Assembly (NCBI RefSeq): GCF_006516955.1
Contig: NZ_VHLG01000015.1
Coordinates: 1 to 64,000 of the forward strand
Direction: 5' to 3'
DNA from: Martelella alba
Lineage (GTDB): Bacteria; Pseudomonadota; Alphaproteobacteria; Rhizobiales; Rhizobiaceae
DNA: 64,000 nucleotides
Made by a program: the position numbers and the translations under genes. Positions 8,147 through 16,247 of the stretch are shown here, piece after piece. How positions within the stretch are numbered: the stretch's first letter is position 1; each line of letters begins with the position of its first letter. Under the pieces are notes generated by a model that did no database searches, had not been told where the DNA came from, and worked only from the letters and a program-made list of their open reading frames with translations.

Positions 8147-9339
8147 GCGTCCGCAAGCGCACATGGATCAATGCCAAGGGCGAGGAAAAAACTTCATGGG
8201 TGGTCGATTACGTCGACACCCAAGGCAAGCGCCGCCTGAAGACCTTTCGCCTCAAGAAGCAGGCCGACCAGTTCGCGACAACGGCAGCGGTCGAGGTGCG
8301 TGAAGGCGTCCATGTTGCTGACAGCGCCAGCGTCACGGTGAAAGAGGCTTGCGACTTCTGGACGGCAAGCTGCAAGAATGCTAACCTCGAAAGATCGACA
8401 CTTGCGGCCTATCGCACGCATGTCGAACTGCATATCAAGCCATTTATCGGGGACACGAAACTATCCGCTCTCACTATTCCAATGGTCAGAACCTTTGAGG
8501 ATGACTTGCAGGAAAGTGGTCGGTCGCCCGTCTTGCGCCGCAAGGTCATAGCCAGCCTCAGTTCTATCATTTCAGACGCACAAGAACGCGGCCTCGTCGG
8601 ACGTAACATTGTTCGCGACCTCAAGTCGCGCCGACGCGGCAGCGACAACAGGCTCGCCAAGCGTCAACAGCGCAGACTTATCGTCGGAGAAGACATTCCA
8701 AGCCGCGAAGAGATCAAGGCGCTAATAGGCACTCTGGACGGCCGCTGGCGACCGCTTATTCTGACAGCGATCTTCACCGGCCTACGAGCATCAGAATTGC
8801 GTGGCCTTCGGTGGAGCGATATCGATTTTGACAAGCGCATGCTTCGCGTTCATCAGCGGGCCGACTTCTTCAACGAGATCGGCCGCCCGAAGTCAGCCAC
8901 AAGCGAAAGATCGATTCCCCTGCCCCCAATGGTCATCACCGCCTTAAAGGAATGGAAGCTCGCCTGCCCGAATGGTGAGCTGGACCTCGTATTCCCGAAC
9001 GGCAAGGGCAACATTGAGCAGTTGAACAACATTGTCCGGCGCGGCCTGCAACCGGCCGAGATTGCCGCTGGCATTGCTTTCGACACCGGCAAGAAAGACA
9101 AGAGAGGCGAGCCGATCATGAAGGCCAAATATCCCGGCCTTCACGCGCTGCGCCATTTCTATGCCTCATGGTGCATCAACAGAATCGAAGATGGCGGCTT
9201 AGGCTTGCCGCCCAAGCTCGTCCAGGAGCGCATGGGACATTCGACAATCGGCATGACGATGGACGTCTACGGCCACCTGTTCCCGCGCGACGATCACGGT
9301 GACGAGTTGGCCGCCGCAGAAATGGCGCTTCTTTCGTAA
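8143..9339 (+). CDS. Tyrosine-type integrase
   Basis: This 398-residue recombinase has an N-terminal arm-binding part, a core-binding SAM-like domain (about 65-165), and the catalytic domain. The catalytic residues are visible: R215 in TGLRASELRGLRW, K250 in GRPKSATSERSIPLP, H334-x2-R337 in LHALRH, H366 in MGHSTIGMT, and the nucleophile Y376 in MDVYGH. It looks complete and active. It integrates and excises the element at a tRNA gene; the tRNA-Arg 3' fragment 86 bp downstream is the expected attachment site. Translation is coupled to the Arc-like gene. Confidence 0.96.
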   Translation: MSVRKRTWINAKGEEKTSWVVDYVDTQGKRRLKTFRLKKQADQFATTAAVEVREGVHVADSASVTVKEACDFWTASCKNANLERSTLAAYRTHVELHIKPFIGDTKLSALTIPMVRTFEDDLQESGRSPVLRRKVIASLSSIISDAQERGLVGRNIVRDLKSRRRGSDNRLAKRQQRRLIVGEDIPSREEIKALIGTLDGRWRPLILTAIFTGLRASELRGLRWSDIDFDKRMLRVHQRADFFNEIGRPKSATSERSIPLPPMVITALKEWKLACPNGELDLVFPNGKGNIEQLNNIVRRGLQPAEIAAGIAFDTGKKDKRGEPIMKAKYPGLHALRHFYASWCINRIEDGGLGLPPKLVQERMGHSTIGMTMDVYGHLFPRDDHGDELAAAEMALLS

Positions 9340-9424
9340 AATTGACGCAACATAGACGCAACATGAAAGCCACCTATTGAGTTTATATCATTAAATTCAA
9401 TGTTTTATTTTTCTTGAGAATTTA

Positions 9425-9469
9425 TTCCGATTCCAAAGGTCACAGGTTCGAATCCTGTCGGGCGCGCCA
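9425..9469 (+). other. attR: 3' part of a tRNA-Arg(CCG) gene at the element's right end
   Basis: These 45 bases are the tRNA 3' part from the anticodon loop on: loop TTCCGAT (anticodon CCG), stem strand TCCAA, variable AGGTC, T-arm ACAGG-TTCGAAT-CCTGT, acceptor strand CGGGCGC, G, then CCA. The 5' half is absent: the sequence before 9425 is AT-rich element DNA. This is the usual outcome when a phage-like element integrates in a tRNA gene. The intact tRNA should lie at the other end, outside the window. Chromosomal DNA starts at about 9470. Confidence 0.88.
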
Positions 9470-9613
9470 TTGACCTCTCGCCTCGCTCCAAAAGGGAGCA
9501 TTGATCTGGCTCCGTCAAGTCGAACGGTTAGCTAAGCTTTTCATCAGCCAGAAAGAACGACCTGAGCCGCTGACAGCTTTTCCCGGTCATGACGACCGGT
9601 CCGTTATCGCAGC

Positions 9614-9643
9614 AAAAAGCCCCCGCCGCGAAACGACGAGGGC
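9614..9643 (-). terminator. Rho-independent terminator after rirA
   Basis: Read on the minus strand, GCCCTCGTCG pairs with CGGCGGGGGC (with G-T pairs) around a short loop and is followed by TTTTT. It lies 24 bp past the rirA stop. Confidence 0.75.
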
Positions 9644-9666
9644 CTCACAATCGGCAAAAGCTGAGA

Positions 9667-10170
9667 TCAGCCAACCAGCCTTTCGGCATCGGCATTGTCC
9701 ACGCGGCGCTTGGACGCATGTTTGCGCTCGGTCTCATCAATGCTCAGAAGCTTGAAAATATCGGCGCGGCGACGGACGAGGTCGGCGACAGTGTATTTTT
9801 CGAGAACCGCGAAGAAAGCGTTGAGCGCCTCCCGCAGTGCGGAGTTGAGACCACAGCTATCCACCAGCGGGCAATCAACATCGCCGGAATCATCGAAACA
9901 CTCCGCCATGGCAAAGTTTTCTTCGGTCACCCGCACCACATCAAACAGGGTAATCTCAGCCGCCGGGCGCCCGAGACGGACCCCGCCATTGCGGCCCCGC
10001 ACCGTTTCCATGATGCCGGCCTTGTGCAAGGGCTGGATGATCTTGAACAGGAACAGTTCCGATACGCCATAGGCCCTGGCGATTTCCGGAATCCGGCTCA
10101 GATTGCCGTCATTGGCCGCGCAGTACATCAGCATCCGGACTGCATAGTTGGTTTGCTTCGTCAGGCGCAT
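9667..10170 (-). CDS. rirA: Rrf2-family iron-responsive regulator RirA
   Basis: This 167-residue protein begins MRLTKQTNYAVRMLMYCAAN and has the HTH region SRIPEIARAYGVSELFLFKI and wing GRNGGVRLGRPA typical of Rrf2 proteins. Three cysteines, C91, C100 and C106, in the pattern ECFDDSGDVDC-PLVDSC are those that bind the Fe-S cluster in RirA. In Rhizobiales, RirA represses iron uptake genes when iron is sufficient. Sequence is close to the rhizobial RirA pattern over its whole length. Its tail (TERKHASKRRVDNAD) is variable in the family. It is monocistronic, with its own terminator. Palindromes upstream may be regulatory. Confidence 0.92.
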   Translation of the reverse strand: MRLTKQTNYAVRMLMYCAANDGNLSRIPEIARAYGVSELFLFKIIQPLHKAGIMETVRGRNGGVRLGRPAAEITLFDVVRVTEENFAMAECFDDSGDVDCPLVDSCGLNSALREALNAFFAVLEKYTVADLVRRRADIFKLLSIDETERKHASKRRVDNADAERLVG

Positions 10171-10220
10171 GCCAAACTCCTTCCTAGAATGTCTCTACCT
10201 TATATAGCGCGTTTCCTTGT

Positions 10221-10250
10221 TTGGAACAATTCCAAAAAGCGGAATATTCC
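10221..10250. promoter_or_regulatory. Two palindromes upstream of rirA
   Basis: TTGGAA-CAA-TTCCAA (10221-10235) and GGAATATTCC (10241-10250) lie 51-80 bp upstream of the rirA start and share GGAA...TTCC arms. They could be operator sites, for example for RirA itself or another iron regulator. No match to a named consensus is claimed. Confidence 0.4.
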
Positions 10251-10522
10251 TCTTTCTCCAAAAAGGGACGGCATCGCCGATACTTCGCCATTCATGAGCA
10301 ATAAAATCAAGTTAAAAGATGGTCAGTTGCCTGCACCGTTGCGCCACACAGTCCATTCCGGCCGCAAGGCAGCTGGCAAGCCGGTTGGGCCAGACATGAC
10401 AAGTGGATTTACGCTTTCGTGCAAGGCTGCTATCGTCCCACCTGAGGTTGCCAAGCGCATGAAACCAACCCGTAGCTGTGGCGGTTCGTCCGCCGTCCAT
10501 GGGACAAAGCCAGGAGGCTCGA

Positions 10523-11098
10523 TTGCCCGATACAACCGGACAGAAACGCGACATGTCAATGTTGCGCCCGACCGCGCTCAGCCTCAAGCTCGAGCGCTTT
10601 CCTGCCGCTATGCGGCTCCTGCACTGGCTGATTGCCGCATTGGTCTTGTGCATCTGGCCATTGGGCTTCGTGATCCACCTCGTCAAGAACGAAGTTGCGC
10701 TGACCTTCTACACCCTTCATGAAAGCCTCGGCTTTCTGGTTTTGTGGCTGATGCTGATCCGGGTCGGCAACCGTCTTTTGTCGCGTGTGCCGGCAAGCGA
10801 GGGCGCAGCACTGGAACGCCTGGCCGCCACGACCGTCCACGGCCTGGTCTATCTGTTGCTGATCATCATGCCGGTAAGCGGCTTTCTTGCCACCAATGCC
10901 CATGGTTTCCCTCTCCTCTGGTTTGGCACTATCCCGATCTGGAGCCCGATCGGCAAGACACCGGATATTGCCTGGACGCTTTCCGCCATTCATTTCTGGA
11001 GCGCTTGGATACTGCTGGCTCTGATCGGCCTGCATATCGCCGCAGCCCTGTTCCACCATCTCATCCGGCGCGATGCCACTCTCTACAAGATCCTCTGA
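10523..11098 (+). CDS. Cytochrome b561-family membrane protein
   Basis: The 191-residue protein has four hydrophobic helices: MRLLHWLIAALVLCIWPLGF, TLHESLGFLVLWLMLI, TTVHGLVYLLLIIMPVSGFL, and HFWSAWILLALIGLHIAAAL. Histidines in RLLHW, LHESLG, TVHGL, and GLHIAAALFHH are the likely haem b ligands of the bacterial CybB/b561 family, which passes electrons between quinones and partners at the inner membrane. The start is taken as TTG at 10523 because AGGAGG ends 5 bp before it; ATG codons at 10553 or 10559 are alternatives. It is 8 bp from the RibD-C gene, so the two may be cotranscribed. Confidence 0.85.
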   Translation: MPDTTGQKRDMSMLRPTALSLKLERFPAAMRLLHWLIAALVLCIWPLGFVIHLVKNEVALTFYTLHESLGFLVLWLMLIRVGNRLLSRVPASEGAALERLAATTVHGLVYLLLIIMPVSGFLATNAHGFPLLWFGTIPIWSPIGKTPDIAWTLSAIHFWSAWILLALIGLHIAAALFHHLIRRDATLYKIL

Positions 11099-11106
11099 GA
11101 CCCGCC

Positions 11107-11892
11107 ATGCAATCTGTTGATGTGTCGCCCGAGCGCTGGGCGCAGCTTCTCGCGCGCCGCAATCGTGCCCTGCAACCTCAGCCTGTTGCCTTCGATACCG
11201 CGGATGCGGCTTGCGCCCTTTACGGACCGATTGCAGATGCAGGAGGACCTTTCGTGCTGGCTCAGGTCGGCCAGTCGCTTGACGGCCGGGTGGCAACGCA
11301 GACCGGTGATGCCCGCGATATTTCCGGGCCTGACGGGCTCAAACACCTGCACCGCTGCCGGGCGCTGGTTGACGCCGTCATTGTCGGCATCAACACCATC
11401 AAGGCGGATAATCCACGTCTTTCCGTGCGCCTCGTCACCGGGCAGGATCCTGTCCGCGTGGTGATTGACTGCCATGCAGCCCTTGATGGCAGTGAAGGGC
11501 TGTTCCATGATGGCGGCGCCAACATCGTCGTGTTCCAGAGTGTGGAAGCGCCACTGCGCGCCTATGCCAATGCCGAAGTGATCCGGCTTCGCCCCACAGC
11601 CGTTGGCCTTGACCCCGGCACCATGCTTGAGAGGCTGAACGCGCGCGGTCTCACCCGCATTCTCGTTGAAGGCGGCGCCAGAACGATCCGGCGTTTTATC
11701 GCCGCAGGCCGTGTCGACCGGCTGCATGTGGCTGTCGCACCGCTGATCATCGGTTCCGGGCCAAGCGGTCTCAGTCTCGCGCCCACGCCAACCCTTGCAG
11801 AAGCTCTTCGTCCGCCGACCACTGTCTATGATCTCGGCAGCGACACGCTGTTTGACTGCAGCCTGCGCCCGGCAACACGATCAGTCCGGTAG
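11107..11892 (+). CDS. RibD C-terminal-domain (DHFR-fold) reductase
   Basis: This 261-residue protein has the RibD_C fold: GPFVLAQVGQSLDGRVAT, VGINTIKADNPRL, VRVVIDCHAALD, and ILVEGGARTIRRFI, with GSGPSG near the end. The SLDG and EGGA motifs belong to NADPH-dependent reductases of ribosylaminopyrimidine and related substrates. It lacks the deaminase half of RibD, so it is not a bifunctional riboflavin enzyme. ATG at 11107 is chosen because it follows the cytochrome stop by 8 bp. Its 3' end overlaps the methyltransferase gene tail to tail by 12 bp. Next to a PTPS-like gene, a role in reducing a pteridine- or pyrimidine-derived compound is a reasonable inference. Confidence 0.82.
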   Translation: MQSVDVSPERWAQLLARRNRALQPQPVAFDTADAACALYGPIADAGGPFVLAQVGQSLDGRVATQTGDARDISGPDGLKHLHRCRALVDAVIVGINTIKADNPRLSVRLVTGQDPVRVVIDCHAALDGSEGLFHDGGANIVVFQSVEAPLRAYANAEVIRLRPTAVGLDPGTMLERLNARGLTRILVEGGARTIRRFIAAGRVDRLHVAVAPLIIGSGPSGLSLAPTPTLAEALRPPTTVYDLGSDTLFDCSLRPATRSVR

Positions 11893-12684
11893 CGACAGCA
11901 GATCGAAATGGCCGACATGACACAGGCTTCCCGGCTGTTCGATCATCGCCAGCCGGAAGGACAGCCAGTCTTCGACAGCGCTCATGTCGATCATGCCGAC
12001 CTCCCGCAGGGGCTGGCGGAAGCCTTCCAGAAAAGCGCGCTGAAGTGCAGCTGCCGATGCATCCAGCACCCACGGGCTCTTGCGCAGAAAGACCGTTCGC
12101 CCCTTTCGTGAAAGAGCAAGCGCCAGCGCCATGGTGGCATCCGGGCCGAGTGCCGGGCCGAAGCCCTTGTCGCCACGCTGGTGGAGATTGAAGCCGTCGA
12201 CAACCTGGCTGTCCAGCGGATGAGCAATCGTCCAGTGCAGCAGGCCATTATAGGTAAGCGCGGCATAGAGCGCGCAGCCAGCGTCCGAAATTTTCGTGGC
12301 TATCGCGGTGCAGAAGGCATCTGAACAGAGATCAAACAGCGCCGAAGCCGTCACAAGAGCAGTGCCTTTGAGCGGCAAGCCTTCAAGATCGGCAAGATCA
12401 TGCAGGAGACACTGATTGGCCACAGCGCTGCCAGCGAGCCGCTGCCGCGCCGCCTCAAGCAGCAAAGGGTCATTGTCAACCATCAGCCAGCGCGCTTCTT
12501 CAGGCAGGGCCGGCCCAAGCGCCCGAAAGGTCGCGCCCGTGCCACAGCCGATATCGACGACGCCCTCACCGGGACAGGCGGCGACATGACGCGAAAGCAT
12601 GGCAATCAGATCCGTATCACGCGCGGCGCGGTCCGCCGCTTCGCGCAGATCAAGCCAGACTGCATGAAAGCCGCTCATGCCCAT
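11881..12684 (-). CDS. SAM-dependent class I methyltransferase
   Basis: This 267-residue protein carries the SAM-binding glycine-rich loop VVDIGCGTGATF at about residues 42-53 and the acidic residue after strand 2 in LMVDNDPLLL. The following HDLADLEGLPL and VTASALFDLCSD are consistent with a Rossmann methyltransferase. The substrate is unknown. The gene is the last of a four-gene leftward operon: dehydrogenase, PTPS-like, glycosyltransferase, methyltransferase. Its start overlaps the glycosyltransferase end by 10 bp. The 3' end overlaps the opposing RibD-C gene. Confidence 0.82.
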   Translation of the reverse strand: MGMSGFHAVWLDLREAADRAARDTDLIAMLSRHVAACPGEGVVDIGCGTGATFRALGPALPEEARWLMVDNDPLLLEAARQRLAGSAVANQCLLHDLADLEGLPLKGTALVTASALFDLCSDAFCTAIATKISDAGCALYAALTYNGLLHWTIAHPLDSQVVDGFNLHQRGDKGFGPALGPDATMALALALSRKGRTVFLRKSPWVLDASAAALQRAFLEGFRQPLREVGMIDMSAVEDWLSFRLAMIEQPGSLCHVGHFDLLSLPD

Positions 12685-13718
12685 CCCTCCAGAACATCGG
12701 ACACGATCATTGCCGTTTCATGCCAGCAAGGCAATGCCTGTCCCGCCTTACGTGCTGCGGCGGCCATCGCCTCACGTGCTGCGGCATTTTCCAGAAGCTG
12801 GCGCAGCGAAACGGCAAAGGCAGCAACATCATCGGCCGGTACGAGAATCCCGGCCGGTTTCGCCACAAGCTCGGGCACCGCGCCAGCCGCACAGCCAATG
12901 ATCGGAAGACCATGGGCCAACGCCTCGGCAAAGGCCATGCCGTAGCCCTCGTGACGGCTGGCAAGCGCGAAGATCTGCGCTTTGCGCCAATGGGGCTCCA
13001 GCGCCTCAACCGCGCCGGTCAGTTCGATGCGATGGCCGAGACCGGCAATTTCAACCTGCCGCCGCAGGGCTGCAGCCGTCCTGCTGTCAAAGACATCACT
13101 GCCGACAATGGTCGCCGTCCAGGCAAGATCCTCAACCGCCTTCAGCGCCGCGATCAGCACATCATGACCCTTGCGCGGCGTCAGCGTACCGACAGACAGG
13201 ATCTGCGGCGGCATAGTACTGCCCGTCACGATATCGACCGGGTCAGTTCCGGGCAAGGCGACCGCGATCTTCTCGGCCGGAACACCATAATCCGCAGCCA
13301 GCAGGCGCGCGGTTGACGGTGACGTCGCGATCACACCGCAGGCCGAGCGCAGCGCCATGCTTTCGCTCTGGCCAAGCTCCACCTGCTCGCAACGTCCAAG
13401 CCCGGTTTCGAGCGCCAGCGGATGATGCACAAGCGCGACAATACGAAGCCGTGAAGCCTCGCTTGCCGCCCAGTCGTCCATCACGCCAAAGGCAAGGCCG
13501 TCAACAATAACAAGCGCACCGTCAGGCAAGCTGGACAGCAGGCAGGCCGCTTCTTCACGCACGGCATTATCGGGCGCCGGAAATCCCGCGCCAAGTGCCA
13601 CGCGATGAACCTGCCAGCCGAGCGCTTCGAGCCCGGCGATCAGGCGTCGGTCATAGCCATAGCCGCCTGTCTTGGCTGTCAGCTCTCCCGGATAGGCGAA
13701 ATATAAGCTGCCCTTCAA
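12675..13718 (-). CDS. Glycosyltransferase family 4
   Basis: This 347-residue protein has the GT-B layout of family 4: an N-terminal GELTAKTGGYGYDRRLI, then the donor-binding half with ILSVGTLTPRKGHDVLI, and SRHEGYGMAFAEALAHGLPI, which includes the EX7E-type motif (E in HEG and in AEA). These retaining enzymes use a nucleotide sugar. The acceptor is not evident. Start overlaps the PTPS-like stop by 4 bp, so they are coupled. It could add a sugar to whatever the pteridine-like genes make, or to a lipid carrier made by the phosphatidyltransferase in the cluster. Confidence 0.87.
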   Translation of the reverse strand: MKGSLYFAYPGELTAKTGGYGYDRRLIAGLEALGWQVHRVALGAGFPAPDNAVREEAACLLSSLPDGALVIVDGLAFGVMDDWAASEASRLRIVALVHHPLALETGLGRCEQVELGQSESMALRSACGVIATSPSTARLLAADYGVPAEKIAVALPGTDPVDIVTGSTMPPQILSVGTLTPRKGHDVLIAALKAVEDLAWTATIVGSDVFDSRTAAALRRQVEIAGLGHRIELTGAVEALEPHWRKAQIFALASRHEGYGMAFAEALAHGLPIIGCAAGAVPELVAKPAGILVPADDVAAFAVSLRQLLENAAAREAMAAAARKAGQALPCWHETAMIVSDVLEGWA

Positions 13719-14113
13719 AGATCGGCCTCATACCATCCGCGTGCGGCATGCGATTCGTGCAGCATCACCCGGATCCGGCAGATCCGGTGACTGCCCGTGC
13801 CGAGCCGCCCTTCACCAACAGCCATGCGCAAACGATCAAAAATATGCTTGGCGACAACCTCAGTCGTCGTCACCTTGCCAACAAAATCCGGCAATTCATC
13901 AAGATTTTGATAGTTGAGCGGCTTCAGCACGCCCGCCAGCACAGTGGTTGCCGCACCGATATCGACCGCCAGGCCATCGGCATCGAGATCACGGGTGAAG
14001 AAGGCTGCATCAACGACAAAAGTGGCACCATGCATGGCCTGCGCCGGACCAAAGACAGGCCGCGGCAGACTGTGGGCAATCATGATGTGGTCGCGAACCT
14101 CAATGGCAAACAT
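13715..14113 (-). CDS. 6-pyruvoyl-tetrahydropterin synthase-like protein with altered active site
   Basis: This 132-residue protein resembles the PTPS/QueD fold: MFAIEVRDHIMIAHSLP at the N-terminus with H14, then MHGATFVVDAAF, VVDIG-like AVDIGAATTVL, LKPLNYQNLDEL, TTTEVVAKHIFDRL, and VMLHESHAARGWYE at the end. The canonical enzymes have C-x3-HGH at the second metal segment. Here the Cys position reads A24 and the motif is HGA (H28, A30). So the catalytic Cys and one of the three zinc histidines are missing. It may still bind a pterin or catalyse a variant reaction, or be non-catalytic. It lies 13 bp downstream of the dehydrogenase gene. Confidence 0.78.
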   Translation of the reverse strand: MFAIEVRDHIMIAHSLPRPVFGPAQAMHGATFVVDAAFFTRDLDADGLAVDIGAATTVLAGVLKPLNYQNLDELPDFVGKVTTTEVVAKHIFDRLRMAVGEGRLGTGSHRICRIRVMLHESHAARGWYEADL

Positions 14114-14126
14114 CTACTCACTCTCC

Positions 14127-15119
14127 TCAATAGACAATACGGTGACAAAGCGTTGCCGGATCCGCCAGGATCGCGGCGTAACGCGAAGCCAGCGCCGGAA
14201 AATCGGTCTCGCCGGAAATCAGCGCATCGAGCCGGTCATCGGCCAGAAGCGCGAGTGCCTTTGCCATGCGCCGGGAAAATGGCCAGCGAGCCCGGCGGCC
14301 CGCCGGCACGGCGCCCACCTGGGAGCTGATGAGCGAAAGACGCCGGGCGTGAAACGGCCCCCCCAGCGGCAGACTGACATTCCGGTCGCCATGCCAGCTT
14401 GCCTCGACAATCCGCGCCTCTTGCCCGGCATGTTTCATGGCGTCGCCAAGCGCCTCGCCCGAGCCGCTGGCATTGATGGCCACATCGAAACCATCCGCCA
14501 TGTTCCCATCGCCAAAGGCAATGCCCAGCGTCTTCGCCAAAGCCGCCCGCGCCGGATTGGCGTCGACGAGCAGAACGTCAGTACCGGGAATGGCATTTGC
14601 AAGGAAAGCAACAAGCGCGCCGACAACGCCGGCGCCATAGACAACCACCTGATCGCCCGGCTGAACCGCAGCATCCCAGATGATATTGAGCGCGGTTTCC
14701 ATATTGGCGGCCAGCACCGCGCGTGCCGGCGAAATATTGTCGGGCAGAGGTGCCAGCATGGCGGCAGGCACAACAAAGCGATCCTGATGCGGGTGAAGAC
14801 AAAAGACCATACGGCCCAGCAAGGCTTCCGGCCCCTTTTCCACGCGACCAACGGCGCAATAGCCGTATTTCACAGGAAAAGAAAACATCCCCGCCATATT
14901 CGGCCCACGCATGCGTTCCCGCTCGCTTTCCGGCACGCGCCCCTGAAAGACAAGCGCTTCTGTACCCCGGCTGATGCCAGAATAACACATGCGCACCAGC
15001 GCACTGTCCGTATCGGTAAGAGGCAGCCCCTCACTTCGGATCTCGGCCGCGCCTGCAGAGACGAACCACAGCGCCCGCGCCACACCACCGCCCACATGGC
15101 CATGCTGACTGATATTCAA
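14127..15119 (-). CDS. Zinc-type medium-chain dehydrogenase/reductase
   Basis: The protein, about 330 residues, has an MDR layout: VRMCYSGISRGTEALVFQG near the start, FPVKYGYCAVGRV, a nucleotide-binding segment QVVVYGAGVVGALVAFLANA, and the end LAILADPATLCHRIVY-like. The ISRGTE motif is typical of a subgroup annotated zinc-binding dehydrogenases. A TTG at 15119 preceded by GGGGAGGG is chosen; the annotated length then fits. A GTG further in (VARALWF) is an alternative. Gene order places it first in the leftward operon. Substrate unknown; a step in the pteridine-like or lipid-linked pathway is inferred from neighbours. Confidence 0.78.
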   Translation of the reverse strand: MNISQHGHVGGGVARALWFVSAGAAEIRSEGLPLTDTDSALVRMCYSGISRGTEALVFQGRVPESERERMRGPNMAGMFSFPVKYGYCAVGRVEKGPEALLGRMVFCLHPHQDRFVVPAAMLAPLPDNISPARAVLAANMETALNIIWDAAVQPGDQVVVYGAGVVGALVAFLANAIPGTDVLLVDANPARAALAKTLGIAFGDGNMADGFDVAINASGSGEALGDAMKHAGQEARIVEASWHGDRNVSLPLGGPFHARRLSLISSQVGAVPAGRRARWPFSRRMAKALALLADDRLDALISGETDFPALASRYAAILADPATLCHRIVY

Positions 15120-15349
15120 TACGCACCCTCCCCTGCCGGCAGCAAAGAAGCTGTTCGCCTTTGCCCGCACCCGCAATCTTCAGCCTGTCACGCGCAAACC
15201 GGCACAGCAACTGATGGGTGCACTTTAATCTGCATTATACTTGCCAGTCCCCACCAATATCGTAATCTGATATGCTATAGGAGCGAAATTACAACCATGT
15301 GCCTTGAACGACGTTTTGCCGACACACCAGACAGGGCAGGCCCTTGCCT
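15120..15349. promoter_or_regulatory. Divergent promoter region of the biosynthetic cluster
   Basis: This 230-bp gap separates the leftward dehydrogenase operon from the rightward phosphatidyltransferase-sulfatase pair and must hold both promoters. I do not see a clear operator or a strong consensus promoter. Confidence 0.4.
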
Positions 15350-16156
15350 ATGAAACAAGGCGGACAAATTCCTGCGGCAACCGGCCCTCAGCCCGCAAGC
15401 GTGACGCGGTTGAGCCGAGGGCTCCTTGTGGATACGGTCTTCGCGCTTATTCTGGCCTATATTCCTGCGGTCGTCTTCTATCTCATTATCGGCGCATGGC
15501 TCTCGATTTCAATCACCACGATAGCCACGGCATCCATTGCGCTGCTGCTGCTTTTCATCCTGCTGCCGCTCGGCCTTACCGCCCACGATCATGAACGGTT
15601 TGGCTACGCCAATTTCGTCACCGCCCTTAGGGCCGCGCTAACGGTCTTTGTCGCCGTCACTCTACTGGTCGGCCAGATCTCGAACGGCAACGATAAAACC
15701 CTGCCAACGATCCTCGCCGTCATCTTTGCAACGCTTGCTCTGGACGGTCTTGATGGCTGGCTTGCGCGCCACTTCCACCAGGCCTCCGCTTTCGGAGCCC
15801 GCTTCGACATGGAAATCGATGCGCTGATGATCCTGGTTCTGTCGGCTGCGGCGCTGCTTTTAGGCAAGGCAGGCTTCTGGGTTCTGCTGATCGGGCTGAT
15901 GCGCTATATCTTCGTCATTGCCCAATGGATCGCGCCCTTCATGCGGCGCCCGCTACCGCCATCTTTCGCTCGCAAACTGATCTGCGTGATACAGATTGGC
16001 GCACTCTGTATCATATTGCTGCCTGCCGTCATGCCGCCTGTCTCTGCTCTGATTGCCGGCCTGGCTCTTGCAGCACTCGCCTTCTCCTTCCTGCGCGACA
16101 CCGCCTATCTGCTGCGCCATCGCAATGATGCCGGGACGCCCGTTCATCAGGATTGA
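15350..16156 (+). CDS. CDP-alcohol phosphatidyltransferase family protein
   Basis: This 268-residue membrane protein carries the full family signature DGLDGWLARHF...FGARFDMEID, matching D-x2-D-G-x2-A-R-x8-G-x3-D-x3-D, the metal and CDP binding site. Several hydrophobic helices flank it (FALILAYIPAVVFYLIIGAWL, IALLLLFILLPLGL, LICVIQIGALCIILLP). Family members move a phosphoalcohol between CDP-diacylglycerol and an acceptor such as glycerol phosphate or inositol. Length is larger than PgsA. The start is ATG 15350; TTG at 15344 is in frame. With the LtaS-like gene behind it, the pair likely acts at the inner membrane on an anionic lipid or head group. Confidence 0.85.
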   Translation: MKQGGQIPAATGPQPASVTRLSRGLLVDTVFALILAYIPAVVFYLIIGAWLSISITTIATASIALLLLFILLPLGLTAHDHERFGYANFVTALRAALTVFVAVTLLVGQISNGNDKTLPTILAVIFATLALDGLDGWLARHFHQASAFGARFDMEIDALMILVLSAAALLLGKAGFWVLLIGLMRYIFVIAQWIAPFMRRPLPPSFARKLICVIQIGALCIILLPAVMPPVSALIAGLALAALAFSFLRDTAYLLRHRNDAGTPVHQD

Positions 16157-16247
16157 CAAGACGGACCCACACGGCAACAACCACAGCAACCGAGATGCGC
16201 AAACGGCGCATTGAAGATAGCCAGGGCAGCGCAGAGGACGGTTCAGC

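Noticed and set aside
9425-9469. Complete tRNA gene
   Set aside because: Only the 3' part from the anticodon loop is present; the 5' half is element DNA.
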